Source of the DNA: Salinicoccus sediminis
Lineage (GTDB): Bacteria; Bacillota; Bacilli; Staphylococcales; Salinicoccaceae
DNA: 64,000 nucleotides
Reading direction: 5' to 3'
NCBI RefSeq assembly: GCF_000986795.1
Contig: NZ_LAYZ01000024.1
Span: 124,001 to 188,000, forward strand
The stretch's first letter is position 1, and each line of letters begins with the position of its first letter. A program made the translations under genes and the position numbers. The notes under the pieces were generated by a model. It was not told the DNA's origin and did no database searches. It was given only the letters and a program-made list of their open reading frames with translations. This document shows positions 16,624 to 25,461 of the stretch, in pieces.

Positions 16624-18243
16624 TCATCCGCTGAAATTCATCAGGTCGATGCCGAATATAACCGGCATCAGAAGGTATACAAAGATAACGATCAGCACAA
16701 CCGCAGCTATGTTGAGTGCAAAGCCTGTTTTCGCCATTTCCTGGATGCTGATCTTATTCGTACCGAACACGATGGCATTCGGCGGTGTGCCCACCGGAAG
16801 CATGAATGCGCAGTTCGCTGCCATTGCTGCCGGTACCATCAGCGTAAGCGGATGGACTTCCAGTGCAATCGCAAGACCTGCAAGCACCGGGATGATCATT
16901 GTTGCCGTTGCCGTGTTGGAAGTGATTTCAGTGAGGAACAGGATGCCCAGTGCAACGATGGCTATGACAATGACGATGTGTACCCCTTCAACCTGGCTAA
17001 GCAGTTCACCCAGCCACTGGTCCACACCGGTTTCCACAATCGCCGCCGCAAGCGCGAGACCGCCTCCGAAAAGAAGGAGCACGCCCCATGGGAGTTCTCT
17101 TGCAACTGACCAGTCGAGTATGCGCTTTGAGCCCCTTTTTGTCGGCAGCAGGAACAGGATCACTGCAGCCAGCATCGCAATCGCTCCGTCAGTGAGCATC
17201 GAAGTCACTTCGATGTTCTCCCAGATGAATCCGCGTGTGATCCACATGAATGCGGCAAACAGGAAGACGATCAGTACGAGAATCTCTTCTCTTGATATTT
17301 TGCCCAGTTTCTCAAGTTCACTTGTGATGATCTTCTTGCCGCCGGGCAACTGTTTCATATTATGCCTGAAAGCAACATAGTTCATATAAGCCCATGCGAG
17401 TCCAAGGAAGATGATGACAATCGGCACACCGAACATCATCCACTGTGCGAAACTCAGGTCCAGATCGAAGATCTCTTTCAGCTGGCCCGCCATGATGATG
17501 AGCGGCGGTGTACCGATCAATGTCCCAAGCCCCCCGATGGTGCCGGCATAGCCGATACCGAGTACAAGGGATTTCTCAAACATTTTCAGATCCGCTTCCA
17601 TGCCGGATTCGGTAAGGGCGTTCGCTTCATTGATGATCGCCATACCGATCGGAATCATGATCATCACCGCTGCGGTGTTACTCACGAACATGGAGAGCAG
17701 CCCCGTTGCGATCATGAAGCCTAGAAGGATGGTCGCCGTCGTTGTCCCGATCGCATTGATGATCGACAGTGCTATCCGGGTATGTAGATTCCATCTCTCC
17801 ATCGCCAGCGCAATCAGGAAACCGCCGAGGAACAGGAAGATGATGTCATTGCCGTAGGAGCTGGTTGTCGTGCCGCTGTCCATGACACCGCCCATCGGGA
17901 ACAGGAACAGGGGCATGAGGGATGTAGCCGGAATCGGTATGGCTTCAGTGATCCACCAGCTCGCAATCCATAGTGTTGAAGCGACAACGAACACACCCGC
18001 ACTGTCCAGCCCTTCGGCTTCCAAAAACAGGAGTGTCAGGATGAAAAGCACCGGTCCCAGTATCAGCCCGGTCAGCTGGAGACGATTATAGGACTTTTCA
18101 GGCCCCTCATCATCGGTAGAATAGCTTCCCTTTTCAGCGTGTTTTTTAGACTCGTTCACACTGAAGAACTTCAGCAGTGATTTCGTCTTTTTGGATTCAC
18201 GCCACAGATTATCATAAGATTTTTTAACTTTGGAATCGCTCAC
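16624..18243 (-). CDS. sdcS: Na+/dicarboxylate symporter, DASS family (SdcS-like)
   Basis: 539 residues with a cytoplasmic N-terminal tail of about 55 residues and 11-12 membrane segments. The two SNT motifs of the DASS fold are present as MFVSNTAAVMIMIPIG and EITSNTATATMIIPV, which bind Na+ and the substrate carboxylate. It probably takes up succinate, fumarate or malate. Start GTG 18243 has AGGAGG 6 bases upstream. Close resemblance to S. aureus SdcS is from memory of the family. Confidence 0.88.
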   Translation of the reverse strand: MSDSKVKKSYDNLWRESKKTKSLLKFFSVNESKKHAEKGSYSTDDEGPEKSYNRLQLTGLILGPVLFILTLLFLEAEGLDSAGVFVVASTLWIASWWITEAIPIPATSLMPLFLFPMGGVMDSGTTTSSYGNDIIFLFLGGFLIALAMERWNLHTRIALSIINAIGTTTATILLGFMIATGLLSMFVSNTAAVMIMIPIGMAIINEANALTESGMEADLKMFEKSLVLGIGYAGTIGGLGTLIGTPPLIIMAGQLKEIFDLDLSFAQWMMFGVPIVIIFLGLAWAYMNYVAFRHNMKQLPGGKKIITSELEKLGKISREEILVLIVFLFAAFMWITRGFIWENIEVTSMLTDGAIAMLAAVILFLLPTKRGSKRILDWSVARELPWGVLLLFGGGLALAAAIVETGVDQWLGELLSQVEGVHIVIVIAIVALGILFLTEITSNTATATMIIPVLAGLAIALEVHPLTLMVPAAMAANCAFMLPVGTPPNAIVFGTNKISIQEMAKTGFALNIAAVVLIVIFVYLLMPVIFGIDLMNFSG

Positions 18244-18653
18244 ATTTTACCTCCTAATAGACTGAATTCAATATCTTAAAAAACATTATCATATTTTCAG
18301 AAATTTTACTATCTTTATTTGAATGATGCAAATGAAATATCTGATACATCATCTTCCGAAAGAAAAAATGCACTGCCGGCATGGCAGTGCATCAATCAGG
18401 AATATTTTTTATAAGGCAGACAAGAGGGATGGGAGTACAATGCATGTACAGCCAACAGATTACTGGAGGAGTATCTGAGGCTGATTACAATATAACAGGC
18501 GAATATGAAATTCGAATTAAGGAAATGTAAATATCGTGTAATGATACGGCAGCCTTACTATGAGGGAAGGCACACATGCATAATGAAAGCCCTTTCTCCG
18601 CTGTCGTGATAAAATGGAAGTATTGATAATATACCCGGAAGGAGCTGTATCAA
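18244..18653. other. 410-bp intergenic region between divergent sdcS and acetamidase genes
   Basis: Contents: the sdcS upstream region (A+T-rich), a strong hairpin at 18363-18392, and a 33-codon ORF on the plus strand (18429-18530, MGVQCMYSQQ...) whose only SD-like bases (AGAGGG) abut the ATG, so I do not call it a gene. The rest shows nothing I can name. Confidence 0.4.
18363..18392 (-). terminator. Orphan terminator-like hairpin (minus strand)
   Basis: ATGCACTGCC/GGCAGTGCAT with a 5-base loop, followed on the minus strand by TTTTTTC. No minus-strand gene ends here. It may stop antisense transcription from the acetamidase gene toward sdcS or end a small RNA. Confidence 0.6.
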
Positions 18654-19955
18654 ATGGCAGAACGAAAAGCAAGACATACTGTATTTGTTGACGAGTTTAC
18701 CAACGGCATACTGGATCCGGAAGAAGAGATGCGCTATTTTGTGAAGGACGGCGGCCACATCGTGGCCAATACTGCACCGGGCTGCTGGGGGCCGATGATC
18801 ACACCTGAACTGAAAGGCGGCCATGAGGTGACGAAACCGGTCTATGTGGAGGGCGCGGAAGCCGGTGATGCGGTGGCGATTCATATCAATTCAATCCGTG
18901 TGACGTCAGACGCCACCGCTTCGGGCAATGACAAGCCGATGGAAGGCCGGTTCACGGGCGACCCGTTTGTCGCCGGCGTATGCCCCAGCTGCAGTGCAAA
19001 AAACCCGAAATCGAAAGTCGAAGGTATCGGCCAGGGTGCGGTAAGGTGTGCCGAATGTGGCGAAGATGTCACGCCGTTCACCTTCACGAATGCCTATACG
19101 ATGGGTTTTGACAGACAGCGGACCATAGGCCTGACCCTTAACAAGGAAAATGCGGAGATCATCGCCCGGGAAGGCAGGAAATACATGTGCACTCCTGAAA
19201 ATTCCATACAGCATCCCGTAGTGACTTTCGCACCGCATGACATCGTCGGTGCCATGGCAAGGGTCATCCCATTCCTCGGCCAGCTGGGGACCACGCCCTC
19301 CCGTGCCTTCCCCGACTCCCATAATGCCGGGGACTTCGGACAATTCCTGATCGACGCACCTCACGACTACAGCATGACCGAAGAACAGCTTGAAGAACGC
19401 ACCGATGGACATATGGACATAAACCGTGTCCGGGAAGGGGCCGTGCTGATCTGTCCGGTAAAAGTTCCGGGCGGCGGGGTATATCTCGGGGATATGCATG
19501 CAATGCAGGGCAATGGTGAAATCGCCGGACATACGACAGATGTCGCCGGCATCGTGGATCTGCAGGTTGAAGTCATCAAGGGAGCGCGTATTGCGGGACC
19601 GGTACTGCTCCCGCTCACTGAAGACCTGCCGCCGCTTGCAAAACCATTTACAGAGAATGAAATGAAAAAGGCAAAAGAGCTTGCCGATAAATGGAACATG
19701 GCTGAAATCGAAGAAAGCTATCCGGTCTCATTCATCGGCACAGGCGCAGATCTGAACGCAGCGACAGAAAATGGCATGGCGCGCGCAGCAACACTGTTCA
19801 ATGTGACAGTGCCGGAAATCATGAACCGGGCAACCATCAACGGGTCAATCGATATTGGCAGGAACCCCGGCGTTGTGACTGTGACGTTCCTTGCACCAAA
19901 AACGCATCTCAAGCAGGCCGGGCTCTGGAATACAGTCAGAAATGCATACCTGTAG
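18654..19955 (+). CDS. Acetamidase/formamidase family protein
   Basis: 433 residues of the FmdA/AmdA family, which hydrolyse short aliphatic amides to acid plus ammonia. Typical segments are HTVFVDEFTNG, CWGPMITPEL, and GGVYLGDMHAMQGNGEI in the catalytic half. Residues 104-130 carry CPSC and CAEC pairs that could form a zinc ribbon. AAGGAG stands 10 bases before ATG 18654. Monocistronic with its own terminator. The true substrate is unknown. Confidence 0.88.
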   Translation: MAERKARHTVFVDEFTNGILDPEEEMRYFVKDGGHIVANTAPGCWGPMITPELKGGHEVTKPVYVEGAEAGDAVAIHINSIRVTSDATASGNDKPMEGRFTGDPFVAGVCPSCSAKNPKSKVEGIGQGAVRCAECGEDVTPFTFTNAYTMGFDRQRTIGLTLNKENAEIIAREGRKYMCTPENSIQHPVVTFAPHDIVGAMARVIPFLGQLGTTPSRAFPDSHNAGDFGQFLIDAPHDYSMTEEQLEERTDGHMDINRVREGAVLICPVKVPGGGVYLGDMHAMQGNGEIAGHTTDVAGIVDLQVEVIKGARIAGPVLLPLTEDLPPLAKPFTENEMKKAKELADKWNMAEIEESYPVSFIGTGADLNAATENGMARAATLFNVTVPEIMNRATINGSIDIGRNPGVVTVTFLAPKTHLKQAGLWNTVRNAYL

Positions 19956-19963
19956 TTTTTCAT

Positions 19964-19998
19964 CGGTGCATCCCGGCTTGGGGTGCACTGATTTTTAT
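19964..19998 (+). terminator. Terminator of the acetamidase gene
   Basis: GTGCATCCC/GGGGTGCAC (one G-T pair) with a 5-base loop followed by TGATTTTTATT. Confidence 0.85.
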
Positions 19999-20095
19999 TG
20001 GTAACCACTTTCATACTTTCGTCCCGGATGTATAAAATCATGCATTCCGTTATAATTGATATATGGTAACTTACTTATAAAAAGGAATGAATCGG

Positions 20096-21151
20096 ATGGA
20101 TCAATACAGGATAGACAAGGACTACGGTCTTGAATTCGGTCTCTATACATTGGGGGACCATCTTCACAACCCGCATACCGGTGAACGGATCCCGGCCGGG
20201 CAGCGCATAAAGGAGATCATAGAAATCGCCAGGCTCGCCGAACAGGCAGGCGTCGATCTCTTCACAGTCGGTGAAAGCCATCAGGAATACTTTACGACCC
20301 AGGCACATTCGGTTGTGCTCGGTGCCATCGCCCAGGCGACGGAGAAAATCAAAATTGCGAGCTCTTCCACCATCATCAGCACACTGGATCCCGTCCGTGT
20401 GTATGAAGACTTTGCAACGATCGACCTCATATCAGACGGCAGGGCGGAAATCATTGCCGGACGGGCCTCGAGGGTCGGCAACTTTGAGCTGCTCGGCTAC
20501 GAGCTGCATGACTACGAAGCACTTTATGAGGAGAAGTTCGACCTTCTCCGTCTCATCAATGAAAACGAAATCATCAACTGGGAAGGACAATTCCGGAAAC
20601 CGCTGCGTAATGCCCGGGTGCTCCCCCGTCCGAAAAACGATTCGATGCCGATCTGGCGGGCAGTCGGCGGTCCCCCTGCAAGTGCTGAAAAAGCCGGTCG
20701 GGCCGGCGTTCCCATGTTCCTCGCAACACTCGGAGGCCCTGTTTCTTCATATAAATACACGATTGATGTATACAGAGAGGCTGCCGCACGAAGCGGGCAC
20801 GATCCCGAAAGCCTGCCGGTGGCGACCGCCGGCTTCTTCTACCCCGCCGAAACAACACAGCAGGCACAGAGGGAGGTTTATCCCCACATCAATGACGGGA
20901 TGATCCGTACGAACGGCCGCGGCTATCCCAAACAGCATTTCGCACAGGGAGCGGACCCGAGGGATGTCATGAATGTCGGCAGCCCGCAGGAGATCATCGA
21001 AAAGATACTCTACCAGCATGAAGTGTTCGGCCATCAGCGCTATATCGGGCAGATGGATTTCGGCGGCGTCCCGTTCGACAGACTGAAGCGTAACATCGAT
21101 ATCATCGGCAGTGAAATACTGCCGGCAATCAGGAAACATACGAAAAAATAG
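20096..21151 (+). CDS. LLM class flavin-dependent oxidoreductase (luciferase-like)
   Basis: About 351 residues with a TIM-barrel luciferase-like monooxygenase fold: LEFGLYTLGDH at strand 1, VDLFTVGESHQEYF, IASSSTIISTLDPVRVYEDFATIDLIS, and SDGRAEIIAGRAS. The enzymes use FMNH2 and O2. The next gene encodes an NADPH-dependent FMN reductase 12 bp away, a classical two-component monooxygenase arrangement. ATG 20096 is better placed than ATG 20087 relative to AAGGA. The substrate is unknown. Confidence 0.88.
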   Translation: MDQYRIDKDYGLEFGLYTLGDHLHNPHTGERIPAGQRIKEIIEIARLAEQAGVDLFTVGESHQEYFTTQAHSVVLGAIAQATEKIKIASSSTIISTLDPVRVYEDFATIDLISDGRAEIIAGRASRVGNFELLGYELHDYEALYEEKFDLLRLINENEIINWEGQFRKPLRNARVLPRPKNDSMPIWRAVGGPPASAEKAGRAGVPMFLATLGGPVSSYKYTIDVYREAAARSGHDPESLPVATAGFFYPAETTQQAQREVYPHINDGMIRTNGRGYPKQHFAQGADPRDVMNVGSPQEIIEKILYQHEVFGHQRYIGQMDFGGVPFDRLKRNIDIIGSEILPAIRKHTKK

Positions 21152-21163
21152 GAGGCATCTTCC

Positions 21164-21730
21164 ATGAACATCGTAATATTATCCGGTTCCGTTGCAGGCT
21201 CCAAAACACGGACCGCGATGGAATACGTGAAAGCATCTTTCAACAATAACCATCCGGAGCATGATACTGAACTCCTTAATCTGGCTGACTTAGATATACA
21301 ATTCAGTGACGGCCGCAATTTCCTGGATTACAGCGGAGATACCGGATATCTCACCAAAACTCTGATGGAAGCTGATGCCATAGTCATCGGCACACCCATT
21401 TTCCAGGCTTCCATACCGGGGGCACTGAAGAACGTCTTCGACCTGCTTCCCCAGGACGGTTTCAGGGATAAGACAGTCAGCATGCTCGCCACGGCCGGTT
21501 CATCCAAACACTTTCTCATCCCAGAGAACCAACTGAAACCGATCATCGGATATATGAAAGCACAGATGCTGCAATCCTATGTATTCATAGAAGAACGGTA
21601 CTTTGCAAACGGGGAAATCACAGATGACGACGTCATCTTCCGCATCGACAGACTGGCAGAAGACACACTCGTCCTAGCGGAAACCTACCGGAAGATCAGG
21701 GAAGAGAAGGAAGCATCTTACGGCTTCTGA
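21164..21730 (+). CDS. NAD(P)H-dependent FMN reductase
   Basis: 188 residues with a flavodoxin-like fold: VILSGSVAGSKTRTA for the FMN phosphate, GTPIFQASIPGALKNVFDLLP, and LATAGSSKHFL for the isoalloxazine loop. It resembles SsuE/MsuE-type reductases that feed reduced flavin to a monooxygenase. It shares the operon with the LLM oxidoreductase just upstream and is followed by a very strong terminator. Confidence 0.9.
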   Translation: MNIVILSGSVAGSKTRTAMEYVKASFNNNHPEHDTELLNLADLDIQFSDGRNFLDYSGDTGYLTKTLMEADAIVIGTPIFQASIPGALKNVFDLLPQDGFRDKTVSMLATAGSSKHFLIPENQLKPIIGYMKAQMLQSYVFIEERYFANGEITDDDVIFRIDRLAEDTLVLAETYRKIREEKEASYGF

Positions 21731-21774
21731 CAAAACCGGGCGGATATCAGATTTTGATATCCGCCCGGTTTTTA
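21731..21774. terminator. Bidirectional terminator between convergent LLM loci
   Basis: 17-bp stem AAACCGGGCGGATATCA/TGATATCCGCCCGGTTT with T-runs on both strands. It ends immediately before the stop of the minus-strand gene at 21776. Confidence 0.95.
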
Positions 21775-21775
21775 T

Positions 21776-22750
21776 TCATAGGTAAAGTTCGCTTACGCGT
21801 TCAAAGGATTTCCGCTTCTCTTCCCAGTCATACAGATTAGTGAGCAGGAGCCAGTCTTCACACTGATAGATTTCACTGAAATGGTCAAGTTCCCTTTTGA
21901 CTTTTTCAGGGCCGCCGATGATCATCCGTTTCCTGTTCTTCCCGACGCTTTCTTTTTCCTTTTCATTCAATGAGGCCATGCGTTTCTGTGCAGTTTTGAC
22001 ATCCGGTACCTGGCTGTCCAGCCCCTTTTCCACATTCAACAGCCAGATATGCTGTGACGCTGAGAGATGCTCTGCATGTTCATCGTCCTCACCGCAGACG
22101 ACGAATACGCATGCCTTCGCCTTCGGTGAAGCGAGCAGCCCCGGCTTGAAATTCCGGCGGTATGTTTCAAATGATGCTTCACCCCTGTCCGGTTTGATGA
22201 AATGTCCAAAAACATATCCGATACCGAGAGATGCCGCCATTTCGGCACTGTTCTCCCCGAGTCCGAGGGCATACAGTTCCGGTTTGCCTTCTGTCCTCGG
22301 TGCCGCCCTGACCTGCCCTTCTTTGTTGAGATAGCCGGTCAAAGCTTCCAGCTTCTCCGGGTAGTCCCCCATCTGATTGTGCTTGAAATCGGCAAGCCTT
22401 TTCCTGACGAACTCGCCTCCGCCTGTGGAACGCCCGACACCGGCCTCTATCCTTCCTGGATACAGGGACTCGAGCTGTGATATTTGTGCTGCTACCTTAT
22501 ATGCACTGTACTGGGGCAGAAGAATGCCGCCAGATCCGACTTTTATACTCTCAGTCCGTGCCGCAGCAGCGGCCATCATGATTTCCGGTGAACTCGATAC
22601 CATGCCGCGGGTCGCATGGTGCTCTGCGAACCAATAGCTTCCATAACCCATATTTTCTGCATGACGGGCCATCTCAAGCGCACCAGTCGCAGTCTCTTCA
22701 GCCGTCCACCCTTTTGGCTGTGGCATCTGATCCAATATTCCAATTCTCAT
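21776..22750 (-). CDS. LLM class flavin-dependent oxidoreductase (MsnO8-like)
   Basis: 324 residues, bacterial luciferase superfamily: GILDQMPQPKG at the N-terminus, YWFAEHHATRGMVSSSPEI, VGSGGILLPQYSAYKVAAQ, and PGRIEAGVGRSTGG. This pattern is common to MsnO8-family single-component-like proteins. It is a paralogue type different from the gene at 20096, and the two lie convergently with a shared terminator. Substrate unknown. Confidence 0.87.
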   Translation of the reverse strand: MRIGILDQMPQPKGWTAEETATGALEMARHAENMGYGSYWFAEHHATRGMVSSSPEIMMAAAAARTESIKVGSGGILLPQYSAYKVAAQISQLESLYPGRIEAGVGRSTGGGEFVRKRLADFKHNQMGDYPEKLEALTGYLNKEGQVRAAPRTEGKPELYALGLGENSAEMAASLGIGYVFGHFIKPDRGEASFETYRRNFKPGLLASPKAKACVFVVCGEDDEHAEHLSASQHIWLLNVEKGLDSQVPDVKTAQKRMASLNEKEKESVGKNRKRMIIGGPEKVKRELDHFSEIYQCEDWLLLTNLYDWEEKRKSFERVSELYL

Positions 22751-22810
22751 TCATTGATGCTCCTTAAAATCAGTTTTTCAGATGGAATCCATCTTTCTCC
22801 AATATGCTTT

Positions 22811-24589
22811 TCAGAACCAGACTGTATAAATGATGAATGTCGCAATCACCATGGTGATGAGTGACAGAGGGGTACCGACTTTGATGTAGTCCGAGAATTT
22901 GTAGCCGCCGGGCCCATACACTATGAGGTTTGTCTGATAGCCGATCGGTGTAATGAAACTCGCAGAACCTGCAATGGCAATCAGTACGACGAATCCGATA
23001 TGATCGCTGTCCATCTGCGAGGAAATTTCAAGCGCTATCGGGAACATGAGGACCGCTGCTGCACTGTTGGTAATCAGCTCGGTGAATATATTGGTCACGA
23101 TATACAGAATGACGATGATTCCTATAATGCCGAAGGGCCTTGCGAACGCCACCATGTTTTCAGCTATCAGCTGTGCCAGCCCCGACTGTGTGAGGGCGGC
23201 ACCCACACCAAATGCGCTGGCTATCAGAAGGAGTACATTCACCTGTATATAACTGAATGCCTCCTCTGCATCGATGAGCTTGAACCCAAGAAGAATGACC
23301 ACTGCAATCAGCATCGCTTCAAACATGCTGAGCAGGCCGAAAGTGACGGAACTGACCATGGCAAGCAGCAGGATGATTGCAATCCACCCTTTCACGCTGT
23401 TCTGTTTCAGTGAATCAGGCGGCGAGACCGACGTCATTACATAGAAATCCGAGGAATGCATGTGATCCTCGAGGAACCTTTCACCGCAAAGCATCAAAAG
23501 TGTGTCACCGGGCTTCATGATGATATCCCCCACACGGCTTTTGATCCGTTCATTGTTGCGGTGGACCGCAATGACACCTGCGTTGTATCTATTGCGGAAC
23601 ATCGACGATTTCAGGGAATGGGAGACCATCGATGACTGATGAGAGACGACCGCTTCAACCAGATGGTTATCACCATAGTTCAGGCTCTCCAGAGTTTCGT
23701 TCGTACCGGTGATCACATTGAGCCCTTTTTGCTTCTGGAGGTCGGCAATCGTATTCAAGGTTCCCGAAAACAGGAGGTGGTCCCCTTCACGGATGATCGT
23801 CGTCGGGGTAACCGGAAAAATACGCTCCTCCTCCCGGATGATTTCGATGATGTATACATTTTTGAGAGATGTGGTGGAGGCATCGATGATATGGGAGCCG
23901 ATATATTCAAAGTCCCTCTCAACGACCGCCTCGGCCAGAAATTCCTTCACTTCCTGCCTGATCTGCTCCTTCGCCCCTAATGTGCTCGGCAGTAGCAGAT
24001 AGCCGATTGTCAGGATATATATGAGGCCGGATATTGTAATCGGTATACCGACAACCGACAGCTGGAAAAATGAGAAGCCCTCGAGTCCGGACTGAATAAG
24101 CAGCCCATGGACGATAAGGGTCGTCGATGTCCCGATCAGGGTTATCGTACCGCCGAGTATTGTCATATAGGAAAGCGGAATCAGAAATTTGGAAGGCGAT
24201 ATGTCGTTTTTCTGGCACCAGTTCTTGATGATCGGTGTCAGTGTGACGACGATGGGTGTATTGTTCAGGAACCCGGATGAAACAGCAACCGGCGCCAGCA
24301 GTTTCAGCATGGATTTCCTCGGACTTCGGCTGTCATTGAGAATCCTGTTGATGAAATTTTCAATGATGCCGTGCTTCTGTATCGCCCCTGCCACGATGAA
24401 CAGGAGCAGTACGGTCAGCATACCCTCGTTGGAAAAACCGCTGAGTGCCTGCTCTGTTGAAATCACACCAGTCAGCAGGAAGATGACCAGGAAGGAAAAC
24501 ACTGTGAAATCTGCACGCATCACTTCAAACAGCAGCATGATCAGCATAACCACTATCATCAATGCGACAAATATCATCTCTCCGGTCAT
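22811..24589 (-). CDS. SLC13/ArsB-type permease with TrkA_C domains
   Basis: About 593 residues. Membrane segments flank a large central cytoplasmic part (about residues 190-400) containing two TrkA_C-like domains (IEIIREEERIFPVTPTTIIREGDHLLFSG and VIAVHRNNERI...PGDTLLMLCG, split here by other residues). The membrane halves contain SGFLNNTPIVVTLTPI and TNSAAAVLMFPIAL, like DASS transporters. Possible substrates include sulfate, dicarboxylates or potassium-linked anions. ATG 24589 or 24595 follows a run of G; the longer frame to 24646 lacks a binding site. Confidence 0.85.
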   Translation of the reverse strand: MTGEMIFVALMIVVMLIMLLFEVMRADFTVFSFLVIFLLTGVISTEQALSGFSNEGMLTVLLLFIVAGAIQKHGIIENFINRILNDSRSPRKSMLKLLAPVAVSSGFLNNTPIVVTLTPIIKNWCQKNDISPSKFLIPLSYMTILGGTITLIGTSTTLIVHGLLIQSGLEGFSFFQLSVVGIPITISGLIYILTIGYLLLPSTLGAKEQIRQEVKEFLAEAVVERDFEYIGSHIIDASTTSLKNVYIIEIIREEERIFPVTPTTIIREGDHLLFSGTLNTIADLQKQKGLNVITGTNETLESLNYGDNHLVEAVVSHQSSMVSHSLKSSMFRNRYNAGVIAVHRNNERIKSRVGDIIMKPGDTLLMLCGERFLEDHMHSSDFYVMTSVSPPDSLKQNSVKGWIAIILLLAMVSSVTFGLLSMFEAMLIAVVILLGFKLIDAEEAFSYIQVNVLLLIASAFGVGAALTQSGLAQLIAENMVAFARPFGIIGIIVILYIVTNIFTELITNSAAAVLMFPIALEISSQMDSDHIGFVVLIAIAGSASFITPIGYQTNLIVYGPGGYKFSDYIKVGTPLSLITMVIATFIIYTVWF

Positions 24590-24852
24590 ATCCATCCCCC
24601 CCCCATCCCAGGTGTTCGTTCCTCTTATTACCTCATATGATAGCATATGGACAGAAACGCAGTAATCATTTTTGTCTGAAATTTCCGTTTAATATTCATG
24701 TGAATACATATATATGCCAAAGCGGGAAAATTTTAAAATGAAACCGCTCCAAGTTGTATTTTTTCATATTACCATGATTAAACGCCTCAAAATCGGTTAT
24801 AAAAAATATTACAATCAGGAAATCATTATCAGGGAGAAAAGGAGGTAAGGAA

Positions 24853-25068
24853 ATGGAGAAGTTTTCCAAAGATGACATCAGCACCATGCTGATGGAAAAA
24901 GGGAACATTTCCATGCTGAATGTACCTGAGAAATGCCGGCATGGAAACATCGTCAAAAGCTATGACAAGGGAGCCCCCGACAAATATGTATGTACAGAAT
25001 GCGGCATGCCGAGCAAGAACCGGGCGGCATTTTTCAAGTATCAATGTTCACACAGACTGATTCACTAG
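24853..25068 (+). CDS. Zinc-ribbon-like microprotein
   Basis: 71 residues. AAAGGAGGTAAGGAA precedes ATG 24853, a near-perfect site. Cys and His are arranged as C-x-H (CRHGN) and CTECGMPSKNR followed by a C-terminal CSH, suggesting one zinc site. No family recognised. It has no adjacent partner gene; a structured intergenic element follows. Confidence 0.7.
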   Translation: MEKFSKDDISTMLMEKGNISMLNVPEKCRHGNIVKSYDKGAPDKYVCTECGMPSKNRAAFFKYQCSHRLIH

Positions 25069-25106
25069 GAAGTAATTATTGGGGCTGATCAGATGAATAC
25101 CGATGC

Positions 25107-25189
25107 TGATTGTTAACACTGTGAGCCGGCAGAGAGCCGCACAGAAGTGCTCGCAGTCATTGGGAGCCCGCCAGCCAGTTTAACAATCA
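25107..25189. ncRNA. Candidate structured RNA or MITE-like element
   Basis: Terminal arms TGATTGTTAA-c-ACTG and CAGT-TTAACAATCA pair over 14 bp with one bulged C. Inside are three small hairpins: CGGC-AGAGA-GCCG, GCAC-AGAA-GTGC and GGG-AG-CCC, forming a multibranch fold. It matches no riboswitch that I recognise. A miniature transposable element is the alternative, but I see no target duplication. Confidence 0.35.
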
Positions 25190-25324
25190 GGATCCGGGAA
25201 CAGACAGTATGACCGAGAACCAGTCGCTGAAATTCAGTATTTCAACCATCCCCGGCATACAGGGAACCGCAAAAATCAGCATTATGATCATATTATGAAT
25301 TCATGCAATCATAATGGTATTTAC

Positions 25325-25378
25325 TTTACTTTGAAGTGGTGAGGTACTATATTCTATGTACATCACGTTAGTGGTGTA
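25325..25378 (+). promoter_or_regulatory. SigA-like promoter with an operator-like inverted repeat
   Basis: TTTACT (25325-25330), 17 bp, TATATT (25348-25353). Directly downstream TACATCAC-GTTA-GTGGTGTA (25359-25378) is a 7-of-8 inverted repeat placed where a repressor would bind. Confidence 0.5.
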
Positions 25379-25407
25379 ACACATTTTACCTCCCCTAAAA
25401 TATGACT

Positions 25408-25436
25408 CGGCTGCGCCGGTGGGCGCAGCCGTTTTA
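25408..25436 (+). terminator. Terminator ahead of the PNPOx-like gene
   Basis: CGGCTGCGCC/GGCGCAGCCG around four bases, followed by TTTTAT. It lies 25 bp upstream of the next start codon, so it may end a short leader transcript or act in attenuation. Confidence 0.75.
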
Positions 25437-25461
25437 TGTATAGAAAGAAGGATCTGTTCAA

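Larger units (their letters stand above)
25069..25461. other. 393-bp intergenic region with structured elements
   Basis: No credible ORF. It holds the 83-nt inverted-repeat element (25107-25189), an ATTATGAT/ATCATAAT inverted repeat (25281-25315), a SigA-like promoter (25325-25353), an inverted repeat at the expected start site (25359-25378) and a terminator (25408-25436) just before the next gene. Confidence 0.6.

Noticed and set aside
16592-17380. 262-codon plus-strand ORF opposite the sdcS-like gene
   Set aside because: Antisense shadow; its low-complexity Ser/Thr/Ala composition is that of a reversed membrane-protein frame.
18429-18530. 33-codon ORF MGVQCMYSQQ...
   Set aside because: SD-like bases touch the ATG and no homology is recognised; kept only as part of a finding.
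25107-25189. tRNA gene
   Set aside because: The closing stem is 14 bp, and there is no TTCGA loop, anticodon-arm spacing or CCA-adjacent pattern.
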